From contig MU657262.1 in assembly GCA_026770575.1 (NCBI GenBank), forward strand, positions 174,346-184,505: a stretch of 10,160 nucleotides of DNA, given 5' to 3'. Shown here piece after piece: positions 1 through 7,570 of the stretch. The position numbers and the translations under genes are program-made. This stretch comes from Pelagophyceae sp. CCMP2097 (Eukaryota > Sar > Pelagophyceae). How positions within the stretch are numbered: the first letter of the stretch is position 1; each line of letters starts with the position of its first letter. The notes under the pieces were generated by a model. That model searched no databases. It had not been told where the DNA came from and worked only from the letters and a program-made list of their open reading frames with translations.

Positions 1-1832
1 TGTTGAACTCGTCGTTTGGCTGGAGGTTGAACTTATCCTTGGCCCGCCTTAAAGCCGTGGGGAAGACTTGCAGCGACTTTTGGTGCCGCGGGTCGTGCGC
101 CTTTGCGTTGTGCGTGTAGAGGCTATTCCCGTAGCCCACTCCACCAGAGATGGGCGCCGTGTTGGCGTGGCCGTACGTATGAAATACGCGTTCGAACTTG
201 GAGTCGGCGAGGTGGCGCGTCGCCGGCTGCGGCGGGCCCGCGGCGCGCCTCTGCGCGGACGCCGCGCGCTGCACGTCGAGGCGGTCGCGTTTGGAGAGCA
301 CCGCCTTGAGCGGCGCGCGGCCGGCGGGCGCGGCGCGGCGGAGCTTTGAACGCAGGTACGAGTCCACCAAACGGCACTGCCCCTCGGTCAGTGCCTACAA
401 CCTGCTTGGAAAGGAGCAAGCGGGGCGGCGACGGACGCCGGTTGCGCGCGTAGTCGAAGACGAGGACCTCGGCTACTGCAAAGTCCGACCTTTCAAAGCC
501 AAAGGCGCCCCGATTAATGCCGAGCGAACCGGCATCGCGGCCGCCGGCGCGCACGCAGCAGCGTTCGCCGTTTGCAAACGCCGTCGCGTCGGCGCCGTTC
601 GTCGCCGTCATGGCGAGCCAGTCGGCGATGTTCGCGGTTCGCTTCGAGCTCAGGTCCGTCTTGACGACGCTGCCGTACTTGCAGTGGCCCACGAGCGCCT
701 CCGAGCGACCCGGGTTGCCCCAGTGGCCTAGTGTTTTGCGATGACGAGTCTTGCAAGAGTGAACACGCATCGAGACGCCGCGGCGCGCCGTGATACCAGT
801 CTTGCGTGCCCTGGAGCACGCGGCCCATGTGCGCGCCGGCGTAGCGCGTCAGCGACGCGACGGTGAACGTTTCTGAATTGCCTGCGCGCCATCCAACGTC
901 GCCTCCCAATCAAACGCCCGTGAGCGAGACCCGTACTCGAGCGGAATCCAAAGAGGCCTCACCGGAGAAGAGGTTGCCAAAGTCGAGTTCGACGTCGGGC
1001 CCGCCGCAGACGGCCGTGAGCGCGCCGCTTGCGCCATGGCCGCAATGGCGCGTCACGCGCGCGGTACCGGCGCGCACGACGCACTCCACGTCTTTGGCAT
1101 GGAAGCCGTCGTTGCGCCAGACCTGCGGACGATACGCTCCCAGAGGGCGCGGCAGACGCGCGGACGACCGCGACACTGATATGAGGCATGGCGGCAGACA
1201 AGCGGGCGACCGCGGCACTGATATGAAGCATGGCGGCGGGAGCAAGACGGCACGCACGTTCTTCGCCGCGTCGTACCTACGCGCGCCCGCGCTCGAGCGT
1301 CGGACCGCCGACGTTGGCGGAGGCGGTCTCACCCGCCCTCTGCGAGCCAGTGCCGCGGGCCGAGCGCGCGCACGGCGTCGACGAGCTTCTGTTTGGCAGG
1401 CGCGGCGGCGGAGGCCGGCCGGCCGGTGGACGTCGCCGGGTCGGACGTCGCCGCGCCGTCGGACGTCGCCGGCCGGTCGGAAGTCGTGCGGTCCCAGGCG
1501 GCGGGACGGACGACGCGGTCGAAGAGCGCTTCCGCCGACGCGCGCACGTGCGGCTCGGCCGCGTCGGCGCGCTGCGCGCGCGGCGTGGCGGCGGCGGATG
1601 CGGCGGCTTCGGCGCGCTGGCACGACGCGGCGTACTCGGAGACCCAGCGGTCCTCGAGCGGGCGGCCAGGTGTAGCAATCAGCGCTTCAATGGGTGGCGC
1701 GACAGGCGCCAGCTCCGAGTCCCCGCGGTTTCCCTCTTCGTCGCCGAGCCAGCTCAGCGCGAGGAACATGTCCGGGTCGGCGCTGCGCAGCCGCGACGCC
1801 TTGCCGAAGCGCGGGCCGGTGAACGACGCCAT
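1..1832 (-). CDS. LamG/concanavalin-A-like domain protein, partial (runs off left edge)
   Basis: Exons read on the minus strand are 1832-1333, 1276-1258 (19-nt microexon), 1122-963, 881-789, 727-450 and 394-1. Introns are 1277-1332, 1123-1257, 882-962, 728-788 (or 728-776) and 395-449, and all phases agree. The joined protein has an Ala-rich N-terminal stretch of about 165 residues of unknown function. A jelly-roll LamG-like (Laminin_G_3 type) domain follows: a GHGASG start, DVELDFG, TFTVASLTRYAG, GRVLQGT, HWGNPG, LGINRGAFG, then AEVLVFDYALTEGQCR, the usual last strand and helix of this family. A basic, unrecognised region (FHTYGHANTAPISGGVGYG) runs to the edge. Such domains usually bind carbohydrate or protein at the surface, but the ligand is unknown. 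ATG 1832 is the first Met of a clear coding frame. The frame stays open a little upstream, so the true start may be another exon near 1896 (possible 42-nt intron 1854-1895). No signal peptide was seen. Confidence 0.72.
395..449 (-). other. GC-AG intron in the LamG-like gene
   Basis: Read on the minus strand, the intron starts GCGCGCAACC and ends TTGTAG. Splicing phase 0 to phase 0 joins AEVLVFDY to ALTEGQCR and restores the typical end of the LamG-like fold. GT donors nearby either break the phase or remove the conserved strand. The call rests on family continuity, not on transcript data. Confidence 0.6.
1149..1232. repeat. 42-bp tandem duplication inside an intron
   Basis: Two adjacent 42-bp copies, 1149-1190 and 1191-1232, match at 37 of 42 positions. 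A third copy begins with GCGGC at 1233. The pair lies wholly within the 135-nt intron 1123-1257 of the LamG-like gene. Without one copy that intron would be 93 nt, close to its neighbours. Four of the five differences are transitions, so the duplication is not brand new. Confidence 0.85.
1258..1276 (-). other. 19-nt microexon of the LamG-like gene
   Basis: It is flanked by the introns 1277-1332 (donor GTGAGACC, end GCGTAG) and 1123-1257 (donor GTGCGTGCC, end CCGCAG). It enters in phase 2 and leaves in phase 0, encoding GYDAAKN when joined to the G before it. This links HWLAEG to VWRNDGFH in the order expected for the start of a LamG-like domain. A single longer exon is ruled out by the frame change and the stop just after HWLAEGG. 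Confidence 0.6.
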
Positions 1833-2433
1833 ACAGGCCTCGCTGCCAGCGCCCTGCCGAGTGCGAGCACCGCCCTATCTGCGGCCCGGTCCGACCTGTT
1901 CCCAACCGTGGGAAGTCGAAGGTCCGGGTACATGGAACTGCACGAGAACCGCATGGATATACCCGATGGCGGGTTCCGTGATGGTGGAACATTTTGAGCT
2001 GCACCCGCGCGACGACGAAGAGGGCGCAGAGAGCGCGAGGCGGCGTCGGGGAACCACCGGTCGCGCCGTGCCCGCCCGCTCCCTTGGTCTCGCGAACGCG
2101 CTGCCCGCCGGAAAAAGGAACAATCAGAAGTTTGTTGAGAGCGCGTCCCTGGTCCCAGAATGCGGGCCATTGCGGCGCGTCCACCGGTGGTGCGTCCCGT
2201 CCGAAGATGCGTCCCTCCGCGCAGGCCCGACGGCGAACCCGCTCTTTTCCGGCGGCGGAGCATCTGCGTTTCGACCGACGAGCCCGGTACGGCCGCGGCC
2301 GCCAGAGCGCGGCGAGTTCGACTACCCGCTCCCGGCATGCCTCAAGCGCCTGCAAAAGGTGCGGGGACGCAGGTTTGGAACGCCGTCCGGGACCGGAAAG
2401 TAGGCGGACACGCTGCCGCCGCCGAAAACGGCG
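1833..2433. other. Unresolved region: probable 5' end or upstream region of the LamG-like gene
   Basis: Both strands have long open frames here because the DNA is GC-rich. None shows a recognisable domain. A minus-strand stretch ending at 1896 (ITEPAIGYIHAVLVQFH, then HGWEQ) could be an upstream exon: its donor AG|GTCGGACC and the end CGGCAG at 1854 join in phase 0 to the frame that contains ATG 1832. It has no in-frame ATG, so further exons would be needed. A pyrimidine-rich 3' splice-like site (CACCTTTTGCAG) precedes an open frame starting near 2352. I cannot choose among the models. Confidence 0.3.
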
Positions 2434-2844
2434 TTAGCGGCAATCTTCCTCCTCACCCTCGGTATAATCCTCTCCGTCCTCGGCCTCGCAGAAGGTTGGT
2501 ACCACTCCAAGGTGCGTGCCCGTGCCACATTCCGGGGCCGCGGTGCTCGGGTTCGGCGTGTGACAGTCGCGTGACGCGCTCTACGCTTCTGACGGCCGCG
2601 ATCCAGGGCGGCCACGAGTTCCCGCTCTTCGTCACCGGTGGGGTCTGCGTCGTGCCCGGAGCGTACGCGTCTTGGTGCCTCTGGGGCGCGTTTCGGCGGT
2701 GGCCCGGGTACCGCTACGATCAAGTCCCCTCCTGGGACGACTGACGCACGCCCTCTTGTTGTTGTGATCGCGCTCACCCCCGGCGATTCCGCACGGCGCT
2801 ACTGTCCACCGCTGCCAAGCCGCAGACGCCGCCGTTGTCCTCAT
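2434..2844 (-). CDS. Small hypothetical protein with acidic C-terminus (doubtful)
   Basis: The preferred model has exons 2844-2778, 2713-2576 and 2504-2434 with introns 2714-2777 (donor GTGAGCGC, end GATCGTAG) and 2505-2575 (donor GTCACG). It gives 91 residues in consistent phase: MRTTAASAAW, a Pro-rich piece, then DEERELVAALDRGRQK, and an acidic end, FCEAEDGEDYTEGEEEDCR, before TAA at 2434. An alternative keeps the same acidic end but uses another frame through 2713-2636 and 2580-2434 (intron 2581-2635), giving a Cys/His-containing RDCHTPN segment. I do not recognise the protein. The ATG lies only 28 nt after the stop of the upstream same-strand gene, which is unusual for separate eukaryotic genes. 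The acidic C-terminal exon is the best-supported part. Confidence 0.3.
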
Positions 2845-2872
2845 ATGTTATTCATGTTGACCGATGAAGACA

Positions 2873-4823
2873 CTATCGCTTCTTCTTCGCGGCCTTTGCG
2901 CTCTTTGGCGCGCCGCCGAAGCCGCCCTTGGCCGCCGCGGAGGTGCCCTTCTTGGCCGCCTTGACCTTTTTGCGGCGGACGCGGCTCTTTGGGACGCCGT
3001 ATTCCGCGTCGCCGTCGAAGAAGACCAGGTCCAGCGTCCCGTCGGCGTGCTACAGGGGTTGGCATGTTGGTCTTTCGAGGCACTATTTCTCTTTGAGGCA
3101 CGACTCCTCTTTGCACACGAAGGGTTCATATAAAAGGCGACGGTCGACAGAGGCAGGAGACGCACCTCCTTTTCGACGTACGCGTCGAAGAACGTAGAAT
3201 CGTCGCCGGTGATCGTCGCCTGGACTTCGTCACCCATGGAGAACTCGCGCGTCTCGAACTCGCCGTACCACCTAGACCGCGCCATCGCGAGAGACCGTCG
3301 CACGGGCGGTTGTGGCTTACTCGTCGAGCGAGATTTGCAGCCGCTCGAGCGCGACAAAGTACGTCGGGGCCGAGCTCGCGCCGAGGGGCTTCAACGCCTG
3401 GGCCACGGCGGAAAGGTGCGCGCGCTGCGCAGAGACGAGCGCGGAAGCGTGGGCCCGGAGCTTTTTGGCCACGGCAACGACGGTCGCGTCCGCGTCCTCA
3501 AACGCGCCGTCGACACGCGTCTCCGCGGCCCGCGCCGCCTAAACAACGCTCTCGACGCCTGGTGACGCGCTTCAAAAAAAGCCGCTTGCGTGCACCTCTG
3601 TAATGGCCGTCGCCATGGCCTCGGTGTCTGCGTTCGCGTCCGCGGACGCGCGCCACCCGAGCAGCGGCAGCGTCCGCCGCAGCCGCCAGTACGCATCGTC
3701 GCCGAGGTCCGACTCGGGGCCTGCGCCGAGTGTTCGACATGGCGTCTCGAAAGAAACACGATTGTCCGAAGAGGCAGCGGACGCACGGAGGCGGTCGACT
3801 CGGTTTGTCCGGCGGAGAACGCCACCGCGTGCGCCGTAGCCGTCGAGGCCCCAGATGTGCGTGTCCACGCCGAGCGTGAGGTGCAGGGAAGCGCGCGGCA
3901 GGTCGGTCTCCGCGGGCGCGGTGTCTTCGTAGCAACTCACAGTCTCCGTCGCGTGGGGAAAGCCCGCGGGGATGTACAGCACGTCGCCTGCACCACGGAT
4001 CATACGAAGCGAGGCGGATGCAAGACGCGCCTGGCCGGAGGACGCAGTCGATGAGAGGCTCGGCGAGCTCGGCCCAGGCCAACAGATCTTCGCCTTTGCC
4101 GCGCGCTAACGGCTCCGTGCCCACGGCGAGTTTGGCGGGCGGGTAGACGCGCCAGCGCTTGTTGCCCTCGCACTGGAGGACGAGGACGCGCTGCTTGTCC
4201 GTGTGTGGGGGGGCGGACGTTTGCGCACCGGCGCCGGTGGTATAGACGTTCACACAAACAGGAAGTCGGAACGCGTCCAGCGCCGCCACGGAGAGCGAAG
4301 CGAGCGCGGGGACGTTGGCGTCTGCGGAGTTGAGCACCACCGTCGCCGCGTTGGCGATGGCGGCGCGCACGTCGGGCCAGGGGACTGCGGAGCCCTTCTT
4401 GCCGACGCGGGCCATCTGCCACCCTCCCAAGCCCACGACGCCGCGGCCCGCCTCGGCGACGAAGCCGCCGTCGCACGCGTCTTTGAGCTGCGCGAGGCCG
4501 AAGAACGTCGAGAAGGACGCTCCGTCTGTGGACGGGATGAGCAGCGCGCGCTCGCCGTCCCACGCTTCACCAAAGCCCGCGGTAGCCTTGATGCCCTCGA
4601 GCCTACGCTTGCAATCGTCTTGCACGGGACAATCGCGCTTCAGGGAGTTTCAGTCACGGGGCCGCCGCAGTGGGACCCAGCGCTCGCGCAGGCCGCGCGC
4701 GCCATCTACTGCGGTCGCGTCGTCCACGGTGCTCGCGCGCAGCGGACCGTGCCGCCGCGGCTGCGGCGCCGCCAGCAAGGCGGCGCCGCGGCCGCACAAG
4801 AGGGCGACCAGGAACACGGCCAT
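2873..4823 (-). CDS. JmjC/cupin_4-type oxygenase fused to a Tudor-like domain
   Basis: Exons are 4823-4658, 4618-4031, 3987-3787, 3720-3596, 3538-3321, 3271-3166 and 3049-2873, giving 526 residues with every phase consistent. Residues 1-22 form a hydrophobic leader (MAVFLVALLCGRG, ending LLAAP) followed by Arg/Ser-rich sequence. The catalytic cupin has the Fe(II)-binding HxD (PHTDKQR, H194 and D196) and a second His in GDVLYIPAGFPH (H263), then HLTLGVDTHIWGLDGYG. This is the 2-oxoglutarate/Fe(II) JmjC-like fold of the ribosomal oxygenase/cupin_4 group; the substrate is unknown. Residues about 434-490 resemble Tudor/agenet modules (MGDEVQATI, then DGTLDLVFFDGDAEYGVP). A Lys/Ala-rich tail ends the protein. 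The cupin frame has its own TAA at 3317, but a 49-nt intron (3272-3320, donor GTAAGCC) removes it and joins SLDE to WYGEFE. Without that splice there would be two genes 31 nt apart. The first intron (4619-4657, 39 nt) is the weakest join. Confidence 0.7.
3272..3320 (-). other. Intron that removes an apparent stop codon between cupin and Tudor-like parts
   Basis: The donor GA|GTAAGCC overlaps the codon pair GAG TAA, so TAA (3319-3317) lies inside the intron. The end is GGTCTAG. Both exons are in phase 2, and the join rebuilds Glu. The 49-nt length is typical for this window. The alternative is a true stop at 3317 and a new start at ATG 3285. Confidence 0.6.
3988..4030 (-). other. GC-AG intron within the cupin domain
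   Basis: The minus-strand donor is CCAG|GCGCGTCTTG and the end is GGTGCAG|GCGAC; the length is 43 nt. Splicing in phase 1 gives VLRPGDVLYIPAGFPH, the conserved second-histidine strand of the JmjC/cupin_4 fold. The nearest GT donor (from 4026) would remove 39 nt and leave the wrong frame. The donor differs from the common GTGCGTC of this window by one base. Confidence 0.7.
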
Positions 4824-5090
4824 GGGATCCCTCGCCCGCGGGGCCGTCGAGGGGAGGTCCAGGAGAAACCTTGAAGCTTCGCCAAAAAGGCAGTCTTTCA
4901 GAGAAGGCCCCCCGGGTATTCTAGAACCCGCTGCCCCGTCCACCAGTGTAATATACCTCCGCACCCGGCTCCTTGGCACTGGGGACGGAATTCCCTTTTG
5001 CCCAAGGAGCGCATCGCTGACAGGAGGTGATATCACACCATTCACGCCGTCGGGGCCAGACTGCGTTTTGCTCCCTCGCGCATTAGTCCT
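4824..5090. other. Intergenic spacer with short inverted repeats
   Basis: This 267-bp spacer separates the metallophosphoesterase stop from the oxygenase start, both on the minus strand, so it should hold the terminator of one and the promoter of the other. It contains a 9-bp inverted repeat, GCTCCTTGG at 4968-4976 and CCAAGGAGC at 5002-5010, with a 25-nt loop, and a 10-bp palindrome GTGATATCAC at 5027-5036. No TATA box or poly(A) signal can be named with confidence. A minus-strand frame stays open through it in register with the oxygenase start, but its translation has no coding character. Confidence 0.4.
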
Positions 5091-7269
5091 CTATCGGGCG
5101 TCGTCGCCGTCTGGGACGCTGCGCCATTCCAGCATGGTGCGGGCCTGCTTCCTGTACGTATCGTCGGGCGTCTCGTCGCCGTCTAGAGGCCAGTGCGGGT
5201 GCACCGCCTCTTGCGCGGGCTCGTCGACGGCGATGCCAAAGTAGCGATACGCCGCGCGGACCCATGGGGCGGGGCGGACTTCATTTGGTGTGCGCGGGTT
5301 TTGACCGTACCAAGACGACCAAAACGTCCACTGCGCAGGCGCCCACGAGCCCTGGTAGAGCTTCAAGACACCGGACCCGCCGACGACGCGCGCCATGAGC
5401 AGCCGCTCGCGCTCCGACCCGAGCGGCCTGCCGCACGCCTCCAATTGCCGGCAAAGCTGAAAGGGACGCACCAGTTGACGTAGCGCGTGCCTTGCACCGT
5501 CGTGTCGATGGCGAGGTGCGTGTGCCCGAAGATATGCACCTTTGAGCTGGCGCGGCGGAGCTGCGTCTCGATGGTCGAAGAGCCGCAGACTTTCGGCAAA
5601 TGCGGGTCGATAAGGAAGCGCCGCTCAGGCAGGCACTCCAGGCGCGGCGCAAAGTGGGACAGCGTCTATCGGGACGCTGGTCTCGCGCTTCCGGGTCAGG
5701 GCAAGAGTGCTCTCCCAGCGATTTCCAAGATGGGTCCTCACCACAACCGTCGCCGGCGACGCTGCGACGTCGGCCTCGACGGCCTCGAGCCGCGGCTACA
5801 CGGCGGCAGGTGATTTGACGTCACAGGCTCGGCGGCAACACAGACTCGGCGGCAAGAGGCGTTACCCGGTTCATTTTCGCAAAGTGCTCGGCGACGTGCG
5901 GCCTACATCTTCGGTGAGGCGAGGCGGCCCTCGGGCGGCGCGGACTCACGACGTGCCGCACTCTGGCCCGAATCGGAAGCCAGGCTGTTTCGAGATTGCG
6001 CCCCACTTGCAGAGCGAGTAGTCGACCCAGCGCGAGTTCAGGTTGGGAGGATACTCCAGATCCTAAGTGCGTTTGATCCGTCCACGAGTGCGTCGCAGAC
6101 AGAGTGCGACACTTTCTCGAGGGAACACTGCGGCCTCCTGCCGAGTGGTCGAGACGCACCATTTCCGGCTCGACATCAAAGGCGTCGTCGTACCACGACA
6201 GCAGCGGCAGCACGACGACGTCGCCGCCGTCGACGCAGAAGCGCACCGCGCGTTGAGTGATGACGGCGTGCCTAGAACAATATTCGTGAAGACGCGCCTT
6301 TTCGCGAAGACGGCACCTCGACCGCGCTCCGACGCTGCAGATTCGGAACAGGGGTCGGGTGTGAGGGCAAGCGGGCGGGGTAGATGGCAAGGGGAAGAGG
6401 GCGTGCTGGGTCTGACCTGTCGCAGACGTCGAAGAGCTCGCCGATCCTCTGCAGCGAGTCGCCGCTCGCCGCCCAGACGTCGTGGTTGCCCGGCGTGAAG
6501 AAGACGTAGTCGTAGCGCTTCGAAAAGAGAGCCATCCTAGAGAAAAGTCACCAAGGCCACCAAGGGCCGCTCTTCAAAAATACGCTTCAAGACGCACGTC
6601 TCCTCGACGACCGCATCACGGTTCGAAACGTCGCCGGCGCAGAGGAGCACGTCGAGGTACGACGGGTCGCCGGCTACGAAACAGCGTCGTCGTCGAATAT
6701 GCACGCTCGTCGGTCGGCCATGCGAGGGACGCCGGTCGGTCGGTTGTGTCTCATACTCCCGAGGTGCCGCTTCAGCCAGTCGAGGTTCGAGGCCTTGTCC
6801 GTATGCACGTCCGAGATGACCCAGAGGCGCAGCGCAATTCCGGGCCGCACGAAGATGCTGCGAGGCGTCTTACGGGCTCGCAGAAGCCGTGGGATCGAAA
6901 GGATAAGATGCTCACCGCTCAAAGGATTTCCCGGAAGCATTGCCGGCCGCGGGCGCGTTGAGCATCTTCGCGCTGAGCCAGCCCTTGACGGTGCCTTGGA
7001 CGGTCTCGACGTAGACCTACGGGCGTACCCAGATCGCGCCTCAGCCGACTTTATGCCCGACTTTATGGCCGGCGAACATCGTCGCCGACGCGGCGGCTCG
7101 CGCGCGCGATGCCCGCCGGCGTCTCGTCGTAGGCCGTTGCGCGGACGTGGGCATCCTTTGGAAGTTCCTGGAGTTCTCTGGAGTCCATCGAGACCCCTTC
7201 GCGGAGCAGCGCCGCCTTGCGCAGCGTCGTCGAAACGCACACCTTCCGCAGCGCATGACGCCAGTCCAT
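5091..7269 (-). CDS. Calcineurin-like metallophosphoesterase with an N-terminal SH3-like segment
   Basis: Twelve exons: 7269-7078, 7016-6916, 6857-6757, 6673-6598, 6536-6417, 6334-6323, 6271-6160, 6062-5950, 5902-5866, 5795-5742, 5665-5472 and 5427-5091. They join in phase to 482 residues ending at TAG 5091. All metallophosphatase (PF00149-type) motifs are present: DVH (D114, H116), AGD (D146), GNHD (N174, H175), SHF (H310) and GHTH (H354, H356). These bind the two-metal centre that hydrolyses phosphoesters; the substrate is unknown. Around them lie sequences I associate with an algal subfamily: VVVLPLLSWYDDAFD, RWVDYSLCKWG, VTLSHFAPR and RYVNWPLG. Residues 1-98 hold an SH3-like unit (LPKDAHVRAT, then VKGWLSAKML), not normally part of the phosphatase. 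Intron 6272-6322 is 51 nt and in frame, so it may be retained. The C-terminal 110 residues are unrecognised. ATG 7269 is the first Met of the coding frame; an upstream exon cannot be excluded. Confidence 0.85.
7045..7068. repeat. 12-bp tandem duplication inside an intron
   Basis: CCGACTTTATG occurs at 7045-7055 and again at 7057-7067, a 12-bp period with 11 identical bases. It lies in the 61-nt first intron (7017-7077) of the metallophosphoesterase gene. The unit puts two stop codons into the minus-strand frames there, which supports the region being non-coding. Confidence 0.75.
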
Positions 7270-7570
7270 GCCGAAGCCACGGAAGCGCGCCGATGCAGTC
7301 GAGGAGGGTAATCCGACGTCCTGACGATCCCGATAACGCGGCCAACCTTCGACGAAAATGAAAACCCGGCGAATTCGTGCGGGTTTCCAGCTTTCCCCGT
7401 TTAGACACGCCATTTTGTTCGGCAAGTGTCTCGACGGCGACGCGCGCGCTCCCCGCACGTTCGAAGCACGGCATGCCGTCCGCGGCGCCGCGCGTGACGT
7501 GGGAGGGGAGCCTGCGGACGGTTGGGACGCCGTCGCGCTTGAGGCGCGGCGCGGAGCGCCCGACGGATGA
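7270..7570. promoter_or_regulatory. Divergent spacer between the metallophosphoesterase and the plus-strand gene
   Basis: The two flanking gene models point away from each other, so this stretch of about 300 bp should carry both promoters. Several frames stay open on both strands, but none shows a domain or joins by splicing to either neighbour. The most AT-rich part is near 7347-7368 (GACGAAAATGAAAACCC on the plus strand). No TATA box or other defined site is visible. The assignment as regulatory comes from position only. Confidence 0.3.

Noticed and set aside
1149..1232. CRISPR-like repeats
   Set aside because: The two copies are directly adjacent with no spacers and sit inside a eukaryotic intron. 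This is a plain tandem duplication.
1393..2403. A 336-residue plus-strand open frame
   Set aside because: It is antisense to the large coding exon of the LamG-like gene, has no recognisable domain and has low-complexity composition. Its distal part (about 2000-2400) is not excluded but has no positive support.
3127..3137. TATA-like sequence CATATAAAAGG on the plus strand
   Set aside because: It lies inside the 116-nt intron of the oxygenase-Tudor gene and no plus-strand coding sequence follows it.
4650..4652. In-frame TGA as selenocysteine or programmed readthrough in the oxygenase gene
   Set aside because: A 39-nt phase-consistent intron can remove it, and no SECIS-like structure or conserved Cys context is visible. 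An unusual decoding event is not needed.
5091..7269. Degraded phosphatase pseudogene, because the motifs are scattered over frames
   Set aside because: Every frame change coincides with a plausible intron border of matching phase, and all metal-binding motifs are intact. A spliced functional gene is the better reading.
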